A stretch of 64,000 bases of DNA from Sphaerisporangium rubeum (GTDB lineage: Bacteria; Actinomycetota; Actinomycetes; Streptosporangiales; Streptosporangiaceae). The stretch covers positions 7,184,501-7,248,500 of the forward strand of contig NZ_JACHIU010000001.1 in NCBI RefSeq assembly GCF_014207705.1, in the 5' to 3' direction. The position numbers and the translations under genes are program-made. Position 1 is the stretch's first letter, and each line of letters opens with the position of its first letter. A model generated the notes under the pieces. It did not search any database, was not told the DNA's origin, and worked only from the letters and a program-made list of their open reading frames with translations. This document shows, piece by piece, positions 26,741 to 36,471 of the stretch.

Positions 26741-27780
26741 GCCCTGAGGTGACGGCCTCGTACGCGGCGGCGGGTGTCGACATCGAGGCCGGTGAGCGCG
26801 CGGTCGAGCTGATGAAGGCCAAGGTCGCGCGGTCGCGGCGGCCCGAGGTCGTGGACGACGCCAGCGGCTTCGCCGGGTTGTTCGACGTGTCGGCGCTGCT
26901 GAGGTTCAAGCGGCCGTTGCTCGCGACGTCCACCGACGGCGTCGGCACCAAGGTCATGCTGGCGCAGGCGCTCGGCAAGCACGACACCATCGGCATCGAC
27001 CTGGTCGGCATGGTGGTCGACGACCTCGTGGTGTGCGGGGCCGAGCCGCTGTTCATGACCGACTACATCGCCTGCGGCAAGGTCGTGCCGGAACGGATCG
27101 CCGAGATAGTCGGCGGGGTCGCGGAGGGCTGCCGGCTCGCCGGGTGCGCGCTGGTCGGCGGGGAGACCGCCGAGCACCCCGGGGCGATGGGGCCGGACGA
27201 GTACGACCTCGCCGGCGCCGGCACCGGTGTCGTGGAGGCCGCAGAACTGCTCGGTCCCGACCGGGTGCGGCCGGGGGACGTGGTGCTCGGGCTGGCGTCC
27301 TCGGGGGTGCACTCCAACGGTTACTCGCTGGTCCGCCACGTGATCGCCACCGCCGGTCTCGGCCTGGAGCGTGAGCTTCCCGAGCTGGCGCGCACGCTCG
27401 GCGAGGAGTTGCTCGAGCCGACGCGGATCTACTCGCTGGCCTGCCTGGAGCTGACGCGTACCGTCGAGGTGCACGCGTTCGCGCACATCACCGGTGGCGG
27501 CCTGGCCGCGAACCTCGCGCGGTCGCTGCCGCCGGGGGCCGACGCGGTGCTCGACCGCTCGTCCTGGACGCCTCAGCCGATCTTCGAGGTGATCGCCGGG
27601 TACGGCCGGGTGCCGCAGGAGGAGATGGACCGCACGTTCAACCTCGGCGTCGGCATGTGCGCCGTCGTGCCGGCCGGTGTGGCGGACGTGGCCCTGGCCA
27701 CGCTCGCGGCCCGCGGCCAGGACGCGTGGGTGCTCGGCGAGATCGTGCCGGGGTCCGGCGAGGCCCGCTTCCGGGCCTGA
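26737..27780 (+). CDS. purM: Phosphoribosylformylglycinamidine cyclo-ligase
   Basis: A 347-residue AIR synthetase, the fifth step of purine synthesis. It has the N-terminal YAAAGVDIEAGERAVELMK, the ATP/substrate segment LLATSTDGVGTKVMLAQ (about 63-79) and the conserved HITGGGLAANLAR. The ATG overlaps the purF stop (ATGA), so the two are translationally coupled. It has normal family length and no oddities. Confidence 0.95.
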   Translation: MSPEVTASYAAAGVDIEAGERAVELMKAKVARSRRPEVVDDASGFAGLFDVSALLRFKRPLLATSTDGVGTKVMLAQALGKHDTIGIDLVGMVVDDLVVCGAEPLFMTDYIACGKVVPERIAEIVGGVAEGCRLAGCALVGGETAEHPGAMGPDEYDLAGAGTGVVEAAELLGPDRVRPGDVVLGLASSGVHSNGYSLVRHVIATAGLGLERELPELARTLGEELLEPTRIYSLACLELTRTVEVHAFAHITGGGLAANLARSLPPGADAVLDRSSWTPQPIFEVIAGYGRVPQEEMDRTFNLGVGMCAVVPAGVADVALATLAARGQDAWVLGEIVPGSGEARFRA

Positions 27781-27868
27781 GCCGGCCCGGCGGGAGCGGC
27801 CACGTGGCGGCCGGTCACGGTGCACAGGTGAGGTGGTGGCGCGGGGGCCACATCTTGCTCGAGCCCGG

Positions 27869-27924
27869 GTGAGCACTGAGTGAGCCCCAGGTGAGCACCG
27901 AGTCCTGGTGAGCCTGGGGTGAGC
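27869..27924. repeat. Five phased GTGAGC repeats downstream of purM
   Basis: GTGAGC begins at 27869, 27880, 27891, 27908 and 27919, so the spacings are 11, 11, 17 and 11 bp. The full units are 11-mers GTGAGCNNNGR. They lie in the non-coding gap between purM and its hairpin. The near-helical phasing suggests cooperative protein binding, but chance in GC-rich DNA is possible. Confidence 0.5.
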
Positions 27925-27955
27925 TTGGTCACGTGGTGCGGAAAGCGCGACGAAA

Positions 27956-27984
27956 AGCTCCTTGCCGGTAGGTGGCAAGGAGCT
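27956..27984. terminator. Hairpin between purM and DUF3073 genes
   Basis: A perfect 11-bp stem AGCTCCTTGCC/GGCAAGGAGCT with a 7-nt loop, flanked by AAAA and CTTC. It probably works for both convergent genes. Confidence 0.75.
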
Positions 27985-28060
27985 CTTCAGATAGCACGAA
28001 GGAGGCACTCGGCGAGACGTGCTCGCCGGGTGCCCTGCCAACGTTCAACCCGGTGGTCGC

Positions 28061-28288
28061 CTAACGGCGCCGGGACCTGGGGTCCTCTTCATCGTCGTCG
28101 TCGAAGTCGTCGGCGTAATCGGCGTACCGATCGGCCAGCTCATCGTCGACGGCGTCGTCTACGTCCTGGTTGGAGTCGTGGTTGACTCCGAGCTCCTCGC
28201 GAAGACGGTCAAGATCGGTGCCGCCGCTGTTGTACTTGAGCTGGCGGGCAACCTTCACCTGCTTGGCCTTGGCTCGGCCGCGCCCCAT
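28061..28288 (-). CDS. DUF3073 protein
   Basis: A 75-residue protein of the actinobacterial DUF3073 family. The basic N-terminus GRGRAKAKQVKVARQLKY and central DLDRLREELG are typical, followed by a run of Asp/Glu. The family's function is unknown; the basic head and acidic tail suggest a nucleic-acid or ribosome-associated role, which is inference. It is commonly found close to purM in actinomycetes. Confidence 0.88.
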   Translation of the reverse strand: MGRGRAKAKQVKVARQLKYNSGGTDLDRLREELGVNHDSNQDVDDAVDDELADRYADYADDFDDDDEEDPRSRRR

Positions 28289-28438
28289 CGGCTCGACCCC
28301 CTCATGCGGGGTCGTGGCCGACCCCTCGTCGCTAACGCACCACGCGCTGACGCCGCCTGACTTCCGACGTCAGCTCTCGTTCGACTACAACCGTACCTGT
28401 TTTGCGCTCCAGTCGGTACGCCGTATGGACGTACGCGG

Positions 28439-29545
28439 TCAGCGGCCGAGCCAAATGGCCCTAAGCCGTCCGACTTCCGACATTCTGCGCTCGGCCAGCC
28501 TATCGGCCGCCACCGCCGGGGGAACACCTTCTTCCTCCGCCATCGAAAAGATCTTCAATGTCGTGTCGAAAATCTGCGTTGCCTTTGCTCTGGCCCGGTC
28601 CATGTCGAAGCCCTCGATCTCGTCCGCGACCTGGATCACGCCGCCGGAGTTCACGACGTAGTCGGGAGCGTAGAGGATGCCGCGCTCGGCGAGCTGCTTC
28701 TCCACGCCGGTGTGCGCGAGCTGGTTGTTGGCGCCGCCGCAGACGATGGCGGCACGCAGGCCGGCGACCGTCTCGTCGTCCAGGGCCCCGCCGAGCGCGC
28801 AGGGAGAGTAGACGTCGATGTCGGCGGCCTTCAGCGCCGCGGCGTCCGCGACCACGTCCACCTGGGGGTGGCGGGTTCGCACCCGCTCGACGGCCTGCTC
28901 GCTGACGTCGCAGATCACGACCTCGGCGCCGTCGTCGAGCAGGAGCTCGACCAGCCGGTGGCCGACCTTTCCCACGCCTTCGACGCCGACGCGCCTGCCG
29001 CGCAGGGAGGGGCTGCCGTAGGTGTGGCTCGCGGCGGCGCGCATGCCCTGGAACACGCCGTACGCGGTGAGGATGGAGGAGTCTCCCGCTCCGCCGTGCG
29101 CCACGGTGCGGCCGGTCACGAACGAGCACTCCTTGGCGACGACGTCCATGTCCTCGCTGTAGGTGCCGACGTCGCAGGCGGTGTAGTAGCGGCCGCCGAG
29201 CGACTGCACGAAGCGGCCGTACGCGCGCAGCAGCGCCTCGCTCTTGTCCTTGGCCGGGTCGCCGATGATCACGGCCTTGCCGCCGCCGAGGTCGAGCCCG
29301 GCGAGCGCGTTCTTGTACGCCATGGCGCGTGAGAGGTTGAGCACGTCCGACAGCGCGGCCTGCTCGCTCTCGTAGGGGTAGAAGCGCGTGCCGCCGAGGC
29401 CGGGGCCGAGCGCGGTGCTGTAGATGGCGATGATCGCCCGCAGGCCGCTGCGGTCGTCGGCGCAGAAGACGACCTGCTCGTGGCGAGCCTGTCCGTCAGG
29501 TGAGGGATCTGTGTCCTTGTGGGACGACCCGAAGACGTCGGTCAC
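28439..29545 (-). CDS. vdh: Leucine/valine/phenylalanine dehydrogenase (NAD-dependent)
   Basis: A 368-residue Glu/Leu/Phe/Val dehydrogenase. It oxidatively deaminates branched-chain amino acids to 2-oxoacids, which would feed the bkd complex encoded 18 kb away. The substrate and catalytic Lys residues are in [19 protein letters not shown] (about residues 77-95). The Rossmann motif is [17 protein letters not shown] (about 190-206), and the C-terminal NNQLAH is intact. The length matches valine dehydrogenase of streptomycetes; leucine preference cannot be excluded. It is divergent from the conserved hypothetical gene that precedes bldC. Confidence 0.88.
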   Translation of the reverse strand: MTDVFGSSHKDTDPSPDGQARHEQVVFCADDRSGLRAIIAIYSTALGPGLGGTRFYPYESEQAALSDVLNLSRAMAYKNALAGLDLGGGKAVIIGDPAKDKSEALLRAYGRFVQSLGGRYYTACDVGTYSEDMDVVAKECSFVTGRTVAHGGAGDSSILTAYGVFQGMRAAASHTYGSPSLRGRRVGVEGVGKVGHRLVELLLDDGAEVVICDVSEQAVERVRTRHPQVDVVADAAALKAADIDVYSPCALGGALDDETVAGLRAAIVCGGANNQLAHTGVEKQLAERGILYAPDYVVNSGGVIQVADEIEGFDMDRARAKATQIFDTTLKIFSMAEEEGVPPAVAADRLAERRMSEVGRLRAIWLGR

Positions 29546-29776
29546 GGTGGTGACTCCCAGTCATCTTTCGTCCGCCGCCCCGTCGCGGCGGATCCAGGAG
29601 ACCACCCTATCGAGCGGCCTCCGGCCCCGCCTTTGATCACCAGCCGGGACCGGCACGCCGTGGAGCGCCGCAAACCTCCCTGGAGGCCCCTCGCCGCACC
29701 GCCCCACCTCTGGTGTCCCGCTCGTCCCGCCGTGCTCGCTCGCGTCCGCTCACCGCTCCATGGCACCATTCGAGAT

Positions 29777-30655
29777 GTGCTGCCCTACGCCGCCTATCTC
29801 CGTGTCTACGAGCCGTTGTCCGCGTTCACCGAGCGCGACCGCGCCTACTGGGCGGCGTACGCGGACTCCAAGGACCGGCCGCGCCGCGCGTTCGCTCTGG
29901 AGGCAGAGCACGCCGAGGCGGTGCGCCGGCTGCTCGGGGTCTCCCCGATGCCCGCGCCGGGAGGCGAGAGCACCAATGCCTACCTGCGCCGCATAGAGGA
30001 AACCCTGTACGTGTGTCCGTGGCAGAGCCGACTGCGTTCCTGGCTGTCGTTCGCCAGGTTCCGCGGCGGCACGCCACCTCGTCTGGCCGACCGGTTCGTC
30101 CCCCGGGCCATCGCCGAGCAGACCGCGGACGACTTCGACCGCTTCAAGCAGAGCGGCGGCTCGGCGGCGCTGCGCACGCACATCCGCACCAGCAGGTGGC
30201 ACGTCCCGACGCCGTGGTTCGTGCCGTTCGACTCCGCCGAGCGCTGGCTCGTGCTCGGCCGCCAGGAGGACAACCCCACCGAGCCGTCGGCCGCCACGAC
30301 CACCGCTCCGGCGCGCAACCTGCTGTACGTCACCTCGATGGCGCAGGCCCGCAGGCGGGTGGCCCGCGCGCTCGTCGTGATCCGGCGCCACGTGGGTGAG
30401 GTGAGCACGCTCACCGAGGTCGAAGAGGTCGGCAGGTGGCTGGAGGACTTCCATCCCCACTCGCTGGTCGAGCTCGACTACGGCGGCCTGGTGCACCTGA
30501 TGGACGACGCCACGCTGCAGGCCGACCAGTCCGCCGCCGAGCTCGCCGCGGCGCTGACCGGTTTGGACACGGGTCAAGAAGAGCTGGCCTTCGCCATGTA
30601 TCAGCGCGTGATCCTGCGCTGGAAGTCAATACAAGCCCTCGAATCGGCGAACTGA
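29777..30655 (+). CDS. Conserved actinobacterial protein of unknown function
   Basis: A 292-residue soluble protein that I recognise only as a conserved neighbour of bldC. It begins VLPYAAYLRVYEPLSAF and has conserved stretches such as WHVPTPWFVPFDSAERWLVLG and RNLLYVTSMAQARRRVARAL. No signal peptide, membrane helix or catalytic motif is visible. GTG 29777 is chosen because homologous N-termini begin at this motif; no clear ribosome site is present, so it may be leaderless. It lies between the divergent amino-acid dehydrogenase gene and bldC. Confidence 0.7.
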   Translation: MLPYAAYLRVYEPLSAFTERDRAYWAAYADSKDRPRRAFALEAEHAEAVRRLLGVSPMPAPGGESTNAYLRRIEETLYVCPWQSRLRSWLSFARFRGGTPPRLADRFVPRAIAEQTADDFDRFKQSGGSAALRTHIRTSRWHVPTPWFVPFDSAERWLVLGRQEDNPTEPSAATTTAPARNLLYVTSMAQARRRVARALVVIRRHVGEVSTLTEVEEVGRWLEDFHPHSLVELDYGGLVHLMDDATLQADQSAAELAAALTGLDTGQEELAFAMYQRVILRWKSIQALESAN

Positions 30656-30977
30656 ACCGCAAATCATGCACGTGACCTGCAAAAGTAGGTAACGGGAGTC
30701 ACCAGCTCGCTTCTGCGAACTGAGTAGTTTGCCGTTTTCACTGCGATACCACGAACCGTGTCGCTAGAATCACCGAGCGTGACATCAACCCGTGGACAAG
30801 GCGTTGTACTTTCAGGTCTCGCCAATCGCTCTACGTGGCTGTATGGTCACATCGGGTGATACCACATGTGGTCCAGAAAAATCCGCACTAACTGGGCCAC
30901 AGTGGGACATCCGTGACGAAGCGCCAACACAAGTCGCAGGATCGCTGTCGCCGGTCCACGGAGGAGAGGCCGCACAA
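30656..30977 (+). promoter_or_regulatory. 322-nt intergenic region and leader before bldC
   Basis: There is no credible gene here; the frame open from 30792 simply runs into bldC and lacks actinobacterial codon bias. The first half is AT-richer than its surroundings and the region presumably holds the bldC promoter and a long 5' leader. GGAGGAGAGG at 30960-30969 is a strong ribosome site for bldC. Confidence 0.5.
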
Positions 30978-31181
30978 ATGTCAGCTCGTACACCCGAGGC
31001 CGAGCCACTGCTCACCCCGGCGGAGGTCGCCACCATGTTCCGCGTCGACCCCAAGACCGTTACTCGGTGGGCGAAGGCGGGCAAGTTGACGTCCATCCGC
31101 ACCCTTGGCGGTCACCGGCGTTACCGGGAGACCGAGGTCCGAGCGCTGCTCGCGGGCATCCCGCAGCAGCGGTCGGAGTGA
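30978..31181 (+). CDS. bldC: Developmental regulator BldC
   Basis: A 67-residue DNA-binding protein made up of a MerR-like winged-HTH only. LLTPAEVATMFRVDPKTVTR is the HTH and GKLTSIRTLGGHRRYRETEV is the wing, nearly identical to my memory of streptomycete BldC. In Streptomyces it binds direct repeats cooperatively and delays the onset of development. ATG 30978 with the strong GGAGGAGAGG fits the usual size. A 17-bp palindrome follows the stop codon. Confidence 0.95.
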   Translation: MSARTPEAEPLLTPAEVATMFRVDPKTVTRWAKAGKLTSIRTLGGHRRYRETEVRALLAGIPQQRSE

Positions 31182-31185
31182 CGCG

Positions 31186-31202
31186 AGGTCCGTCACGGAC
31201 CT
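31186..31202. promoter_or_regulatory. Palindrome just after bldC
   Basis: AGGTCCGT-C-ACGGACCT, a perfect 8-1-8 palindrome starting 4 nt after the stop codon. A one-base centre cannot form a normal hairpin loop without opening the stem, so it could be a protein site or a weak terminator. Confidence 0.35.
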
Positions 31203-31416
31203 GCTAGGGGGGAGAACCGGCGCGCTCGCGTCCCGTATGTGAGCGCGTCATCAACACCGCACAGCCGTGGCTCTGCGCCACGCGGGCCGGTTTCTCACGG
31301 CCCGCCGGCAGGTCAGGGCCTACGGGCCGGTGTGGAGGCGCCGACCGCGCCGGCGCCACCTCACTGGGCCCGTACCGGGACGAGAACGTGACGGCAGGCC
31401 GCAGACCCGGGGGGGG

Positions 31417-32109
31417 TCACTGGGCCTGCGCGGGACGCAGGTCGGCGAGCAGCGCGTTCACCTGATGATCGTGCCTGGCGGCCACGGCGAGCAGCGCCGT
31501 CATCTGGTCCACCAGCAGGCTCTCCAGAGTGGCCCGGTCCATGTCACGGTTCTCCAGCCAGTCCAGCCCCGCGATCTCGACCGACGCGATCCACGACCGC
31601 AGCGTCACCCGCAGCGTCGCTCCGGGCTCCTCCACCCGCATGCGATTGGTGATCATCCGCAGCAGGCGGCGGCGCACGCTCTCGACGATCTCCCCCACCT
31701 CGCCGGTCCGGTTGGCCGGGCCGCCGCGCAGCAGGGCCGCGAAGCCGGCCGCGTGGTCCTCCACGAAATCGAAGTACCGCGTCAGCCCGTCGGCGATCTC
31801 CTCCAGGGCACTGCCGCCGCCGGACGCCGGCCGCAGCCGCGCCTCGAGCTCCGCCGCCGCGCTGCGCAGCGCCGCGACGTACAGCTCCTGTTTGCCGCCG
31901 AAGTAGTGGTAGACCAGCGCGCGTGACGCGCCGGCGGCGAAGGCGACGTCGTCCACCGAGACGTCTTCGGCGTCGTGCCTGCTGAACAGTTCGAGCGCCG
32001 CGGCCATCAGCTCCTCGCGCCGCCGGTCCACGCTGAGCCGCCGCCTCGTCGGCCGCGAACCGTGCGGTGGATGGTCGTGCGCGTCCGCGGTTCGTGATGT
32101 CGCACCCAC
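31417..32109 (-). CDS. TetR-family regulator
   Basis: A regulator of about 230 residues. The HTH segment is VSVDDVAFAAGASRALVYHY (about 50-69) followed by FGGKQELYVAALR; the C-terminal helical domain has GGPANRTGEVGEIVESVRRR. The start is uncertain: the frame is open to 32178, and GTG 32109 is preferred because AGGG lies upstream and the homologous core begins shortly after. It is divergent from the LacI-type gene with about 140 nt between. The target is unknown; the divergent gene or itself are the obvious candidates. Confidence 0.8.
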   Translation of the reverse strand: MGATSRTADAHDHPPHGSRPTRRRLSVDRRREELMAAALELFSRHDAEDVSVDDVAFAAGASRALVYHYFGGKQELYVAALRSAAAELEARLRPASGGGSALEEIADGLTRYFDFVEDHAAGFAALLRGGPANRTGEVGEIVESVRRRLLRMITNRMRVEEPGATLRVTLRSWIASVEIAGLDWLENRDMDRATLESLLVDQMTALLAVAARHDHQVNALLADLRPAQAQ

Positions 32110-32247
32110 ACTGCGCACCCTAACCGAGAGGCGCCGGACGAACGCGCACAGAACGACCATCACCTCGGCGCGCAACACACCCGTACCCTAGGAGCCACTC
32201 GATCGTTTGGTCTGACAGGTGCACATCCACTCAGCGTGGGGAGAACC

Positions 32248-33360
32248 ATGTCAGGACCGTCCATGCAGACGACCTCCCGCCATAGAGCGGATCTCGGCAC
32301 GGCCGCCCCGGCCCTCGGGGACGCCGGTGGGCCGCGTCCCCGGCCGACGATCCGCAACGTGGCCGAGCGGGCGGGTGTCTCCAAGTCGCTGGTCTCTTTG
32401 GTGTTGCGCGGGTCGCCACACGTGAGCGAGCACAGGCGCGAAGCGGTGCTGCAGGCCGCGCGAGAGCTCGGCTACCGGCCGAACGCGGTCGCGCGCAGCC
32501 TGGTCGAGGGCCGCACCCACCTGGTGGGGGCTCTGGTGGCCGATCTGCACAACCCCTTCTACGCGGAGTTCCTCGACGGGTTGCAGGAGAGCCTGCACGG
32601 CGACGGACTGCGGCTGCTGATCGGCAGCGGCCGGTGGGACCCGGCGTTCGAGGAGGAGGCCGTCGAGGCGTTCCTGGAGCTACGGGTCGACGGTCTGGTG
32701 CTGCTCGGCGTGTCCCCCTCCAGCGAGACGCTCGCCGAGGCCGCGGCGTACACCCCCACGGTGGTGGTGGGTGAGCGCGACGTCGAGCTGGAGAGCGTGG
32801 ACATCGTGGTGGACGACGACGAGCTCGGCGCCGGGCTCGCGGTGGACCACCTGGTGGAGCTCGGTCACCGGCGGATCGCGCACATCGAGGGGACCCCCTC
32901 GTCGTCGGCGCGGTTCCGCTGCGAGGGTTACCTGGTGGCGATGCGCAGGCACGGCCTCGCGCCGCACATCATGGTGGAGCACGGCGACTTCACCGAGGAA
33001 GGCGGACGGCGGGCCGCGCGTTCGCTTCTGGAGCGCTCCCCGAGGCCGACCGCGATCTTCGCGGCGAACGACGTCGCGGCGCTCGGCGTGCTCGTCGCGG
33101 CCAGTGAGCTCGGTTTGCGGGTGCCGGAGGACCTGTCGGTCGTCGGGTACGACAACACCCATCTCGCCGCGATCCACCACATCTCCCTGACGAGCCTGGA
33201 CCAGCCGCGGCGGGCCATGGGGAGGTCGGCCGCCTCCCTGCTGAGCGACCGCATCACCGACCCCGGCAAAGCGGCGAGGCTGCGTCAGGTCACCCCTCGC
33301 CTGGTGGTCCGGCACAGCACCGGCCCGGTGCCAAGCGAGCCCCAAGAGCCCCAAGAGTAG
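32248..33360 (+). CDS. LacI-family transcriptional regulator
   Basis: A 370-residue LacI/GalR regulator. The HTH and hinge are at about 33-85 (TIRNVAERAGVSKSLVSLVL, GYRPNAVARSLVEGRT). The periplasmic-binding-protein-like domain follows with VGALVADLHNPFYAEFLDGL, IFAANDVAALGVLVAA and SVVGYDNTHLAAI. It probably senses a sugar or related small molecule. No transporter or sugar enzyme is adjacent, so its target lies elsewhere. ATG 32248 has GGGGAG upstream. The extended N-terminus of about 30 residues is longer than usual. Confidence 0.87.
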   Translation: MSGPSMQTTSRHRADLGTAAPALGDAGGPRPRPTIRNVAERAGVSKSLVSLVLRGSPHVSEHRREAVLQAARELGYRPNAVARSLVEGRTHLVGALVADLHNPFYAEFLDGLQESLHGDGLRLLIGSGRWDPAFEEEAVEAFLELRVDGLVLLGVSPSSETLAEAAAYTPTVVVGERDVELESVDIVVDDDELGAGLAVDHLVELGHRRIAHIEGTPSSSARFRCEGYLVAMRRHGLAPHIMVEHGDFTEEGGRRAARSLLERSPRPTAIFAANDVAALGVLVAASELGLRVPEDLSVVGYDNTHLAAIHHISLTSLDQPRRAMGRSAASLLSDRITDPGKAARLRQVTPRLVVRHSTGPVPSEPQEPQE

Positions 33361-33434
33361 GTCAACCTCCACGACTACGGCCTTTCGCCGGTGTTGACTG
33401 ACGTGAAGCGTCGGCACCGGACCGGAGGGTAGAC

Positions 33435-33683
33435 ATGCGTGATCCAGAACTGGTGTCCTGCGCGCAGCGCGCGGCGGCCGAGCTGGAACGCGCCTGGGCG
33501 CACTGGCGGGCCGCGCGAGGCAAGGACGGCGAGAGCGCGACCGAGTCCGTCGCCAGTTACGTCGCCCATTCCATCGACCACCCCTGGGGACGGCCCCGGG
33601 TGGTGCTCGGCCTGGACGCCGAGGACGCGCGTGACCTCGCGGCGCTGCTCCAGCGGCAGCCGCTCGGCGAACGCGCCTGGTGA
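33435..33683 (+). CDS. Small conserved hypothetical protein
   Basis: An 82-residue soluble, helical protein (CAQRAAAELERAWAHWRAARG, then RPRVVLGLDAEDARDLAALL) that I cannot assign. Codon bias is typical of the genome and GGAGGG precedes the ATG, so it is probably a real gene. It sits between the LacI-type and amidase genes on the same strand. Confidence 0.65.
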   Translation: MRDPELVSCAQRAAAELERAWAHWRAARGKDGESATESVASYVAHSIDHPWGRPRVVLGLDAEDARDLAALLQRQPLGERAW

Positions 33684-33768
33684 GCGTCGTGATGCGGTGA
33701 AGCGTCCTGGTCATCGGACCGAGGCGCGTAGGTTGGATGCGAACAGGTCACCTGCGGAGGGATCTTTC

Positions 33769-34620
33769 GTGACCAGCCGAGTACTCGCCGCCGCCTGCCT
33801 GGCCCTGGCCGGGCTGGGGGCCGCCGCCTGCGGAGGCACGCCGAGTTCTGCGGCGGACGCCTCTCCTGCCGGCCCCGCCGCACGCGCGCCTGAGACGGCC
33901 GCCGCGCCGCCTCCTGCCGCCGCCTCACCGGCCCGGAAGGCCGCGCCGACACCTGACCGGCCGCTGGACGGCAAGGTGATCGTCATCGACCCCGGCCACA
34001 ACGGCGGCAACTACCGCGACCCCGCGGCCGTCAACAAGAAGGTGAACGTCCTCACCCAGTGGAAGCCGTGCGACACCACCGGCACCTCCACCGACGACGG
34101 GTACTCCGAGGCCGCCTTCACCTGGGACGTCGCCAAGCGCATGGTCAAGCTGCTCAAGGCCGAGGGTGCCACGGTGAAGCTGACCCGCAAGGACAACAAC
34201 GGTGTCGGGCCGTGCATCACCGAGCGTGCCGCCATCGGGAACGACGCGCGCGCCGACGCCGCGATCTCCGTGCACGCCGACGGGGCCGGGGCCGGCAACC
34301 GCGGCTTCCACGTGATCATGCCGAAGAAGATCGGCGGGCCGGTGGATCCCGTGGTCGGCGACTCCAAGCGCCTCGGCCTCGCCGTGCGCAAGGCGTTCCA
34401 CGACGGCACCGGTCTGCCGTACTCGAACTACATCGGCAAGGACGCGCTCGACTACCGCAACGATCTCGGCGGGCTCAACCTCTCCACGGTGCCGAAGATC
34501 TTCATCGAGACCGGCAACATGCGCAACGCCACGGATGCCGCACGGCTGAAGGACCCGGCCTTCCGGCAGCGCATCGCCGTGTCGCTGGCCGAGGGCCTGC
34601 GCTCCTACCTGGCTTCCTGA
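33769..34620 (+). CDS. N-acetylmuramoyl-L-alanine amidase (Amidase_3), lipoprotein
   Basis: A 283-residue exported zinc amidase that cleaves the lactyl-peptide bond of peptidoglycan. It has an N-terminal signal with lipobox-like LGAAAC (about residues 16-21), an Ala/Pro-rich linker to about 63, and then Amidase_3. Zinc ligands are His in DPGHNGG, Glu in [14 protein letters not shown] and His in ISVHADGA; the catalytic Glu is in [13 protein letters not shown] 33769 follows GGAGGG. The gene overlaps the convergent pyrD by 16 nt at the stops. Confidence 0.88.
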   Translation: MTSRVLAAACLALAGLGAAACGGTPSSAADASPAGPAARAPETAAAPPPAAASPARKAAPTPDRPLDGKVIVIDPGHNGGNYRDPAAVNKKVNVLTQWKPCDTTGTSTDDGYSEAAFTWDVAKRMVKLLKAEGATVKLTRKDNNGVGPCITERAAIGNDARADAAISVHADGAGAGNRGFHVIMPKKIGGPVDPVVGDSKRLGLAVRKAFHDGTGLPYSNYIGKDALDYRNDLGGLNLSTVPKIFIETGNMRNATDAARLKDPAFRQRIAVSLAEGLRSYLAS

Positions 34621-35738
34621 GCCCGCACCCCGGCGACGACGGCGGGCTCGGCGGTCCCGGCGGGCTCGGCGGGCCGGTCCAGCCGGCCGATCACCTCGCC
34701 GATCGTCGTGTGGCCGTGACGGCGCAGGCGGCGGGACAGGTCGCGGTTGATCCGCCAGGCCCACAGCGGCCCGTGGTAGATCATGCCGGTGTAGCCCTGC
34801 ACGAGAGTGGCCCCGGCGAGCAGACGCTCCCAGACGTCGTCCACGTCCTCCACGCCGCCGGCCGACACAAGGGTCAGCCGGTCGCCGACGCGGGCCCTCA
34901 GGCGGCGCAGCACTTCGAGTGAACGGGCCTTGAGCGGCCGGCCGGACAACCCGCCGGTCTCGGCGGCCGCCGCGTCGGCGAGGCCCGCACGCGCGATCGT
35001 GGTGTTGGTGGCGATCACCCCGGCCAGGCCGAGTTCGACCGCGAGGTCGGCCACCGCGTCGACGTCGGCGTCGGCGAGGTCCGGCGCGATCTTCACGAGC
35101 ACCGGGGTGCGGCCCGCGGCCCGCCGTACGTCCTTGAGCAGCGGCCGCAGCAGCTCGACGGCCTGCAGGTCGCGCAGGCCAGGCGTGTTGGGTGAGCTGA
35201 CGTTGACCACGAGGTAGTCGGCGAGAGGCGCCAGCAGGCGGGCCGCCGTCACGTAGTCGTGGCGCGCGAGCTCCTCGGGGATGACCTTGGTCTTGCCGAT
35301 GTTGACCCCGACCACCACCGGCACCGATCGGGGCCTGCGCAGCCGCCTGGCGGCGCGCGCGGCCCCCGCGTTGTTGAACCCCATGCGGTTGACGATCGCG
35401 CGGTCGGCGGGGAGGCGGAACAGCCGCGGCCTGGCGTTGCCGGGCTGCGCGTGCGCCGTGATCGTCCCCACCTCGACATGGCCGAAGCCGAACGCCGCGA
35501 GTGCCTCCACGCACCCGGCGTCCTTGTCGAAGCCGGCCGCGAGGCCGAACGGGCTCGGGAAGTGCACCCCGAAGGCCCGGACGCGCAGCGCCTCGTCCCC
35601 GGGGGCCAGCGCGCGGTACAGCCTGCGCCGCAGGAACGGCGCCACCGAGAGCACACGCAGGGCCCGGATGGTCGCGTGGTGCACGGCCTCGGCGTCCATC
35701 CGCCTGAGCACCAGGTCGAAGAGCAGTCGATACATCAT
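34605..35738 (-). CDS. pyrD: Dihydroorotate dehydrogenase (quinone), class 2
   Basis: A 377-residue FMN enzyme of pyrimidine synthesis that passes electrons to quinone at the membrane. The N-terminal amphipathic extension ([20 protein letters not shown]) marks class 2. The catalytic base Ser is in [18 protein letters not shown] (about residue 190), and the FMN-phosphate site is in [11 protein letters not shown]...[13 protein letters not shown]. The C-terminus carries about 25 extra Ala/Pro-rich residues. It is not in a pyrimidine operon here. Its 3' end overlaps the amidase. Confidence 0.93.
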   Translation of the reverse strand: MMYRLLFDLVLRRMDAEAVHHATIRALRVLSVAPFLRRRLYRALAPGDEALRVRAFGVHFPSPFGLAAGFDKDAGCVEALAAFGFGHVEVGTITAHAQPGNARPRLFRLPADRAIVNRMGFNNAGAARAARRLRRPRSVPVVVGVNIGKTKVIPEELARHDYVTAARLLAPLADYLVVNVSSPNTPGLRDLQAVELLRPLLKDVRRAAGRTPVLVKIAPDLADADVDAVADLAVELGLAGVIATNTTIARAGLADAAAAETGGLSGRPLKARSLEVLRRLRARVGDRLTLVSAGGVEDVDDVWERLLAGATLVQGYTGMIYHGPLWAWRINRDLSRRLRRHGHTTIGEVIGRLDRPAEPAGTAEPAVVAGVRAQEAR

Positions 35739-35766
35739 CGTTCAGGGTAGCGGGGAGGCGCGGGCC

Positions 35767-36471
35767 TCACGCAGGCGGCGCCTGCTCGCCGAGGATCTCG
35801 GCGGCGAGGTCGGCGACACGGCGGCGGCTGTCCCTGGCCCGCTTGCGCAGACCGGTGAACGCCTCGGCGGCGGTGATGTCGTGCTTGCCCATCAGGTAGC
35901 CGATGGCACGCTCGATCACTATCCGGTAGTCCAAAGCGTACTGGAGCTGGTCGGCGAGCACGCTCTTCTCCTCAGCGCGCACGGCCGCGGCGAGGACCTC
36001 CTCGATGACGTGCGCGTACGCCATGAGGGCCTGTGTGTCGCTCTCCTCCCACTCCTGCGGCTCACCCTGGTAGACGTTCAGCGTGCCGACCGGCCCGTTG
36101 CCGAGACGCACCGGCACCCCCGCCACGGCACGCACGCTCGGGTGCAGCAGCGGCGCGAGACCAGGCCAGCGCTCGTCGTCCTGCACGTCACTGGTGGTCA
36201 CCGCGGCGTTGCTGAAGAACGCCGAGACGCACGGGCCGCGGCCGATCGCCGCCTGCGCGTGCTCCAGACTGCGTCCGGCCTCGTCGGTCGTCACGAGGTA
36301 ACGCAGCCGCTTGCTCTCGTCGGCGAACATCAGGCCGGCACCCGCGTAACCGAACAACCGGTCGACCACTCGGACAATGCGCTCCAGATGGTGGACGACC
36401 CCGGTGGCCTCAGTGGTCTTGTGGAGGCCTCGCAGGCTCGCCACCAGCGCCTCAGGATCTATACGCGTCAT
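35767..36471 (-). CDS. GAF-ANTAR RNA-binding antiterminator-type regulator
   Basis: A 234-residue protein with an N-terminal GAF sensor domain (about 15-160, with GRGPCVSAFFSNAAV and VAGVPVRLGNGPVGTLNVY) and a C-terminal ANTAR domain (about 170-228, ALDYRIVIERAIGYLMGKHD, AFTGLRKRARDSRRRVADLA). ANTAR proteins bind paired RNA hairpins and prevent transcription termination. ATG 36471 follows GGATGGAAG; the frame open to 36489 adds only six residues. The ligand and RNA targets are unknown. Confidence 0.88.
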   Translation of the reverse strand: MTRIDPEALVASLRGLHKTTEATGVVHHLERIVRVVDRLFGYAGAGLMFADESKRLRYLVTTDEAGRSLEHAQAAIGRGPCVSAFFSNAAVTTSDVQDDERWPGLAPLLHPSVRAVAGVPVRLGNGPVGTLNVYQGEPQEWEESDTQALMAYAHVIEEVLAAAVRAEEKSVLADQLQYALDYRIVIERAIGYLMGKHDITAAEAFTGLRKRARDSRRRVADLAAEILGEQAPPA

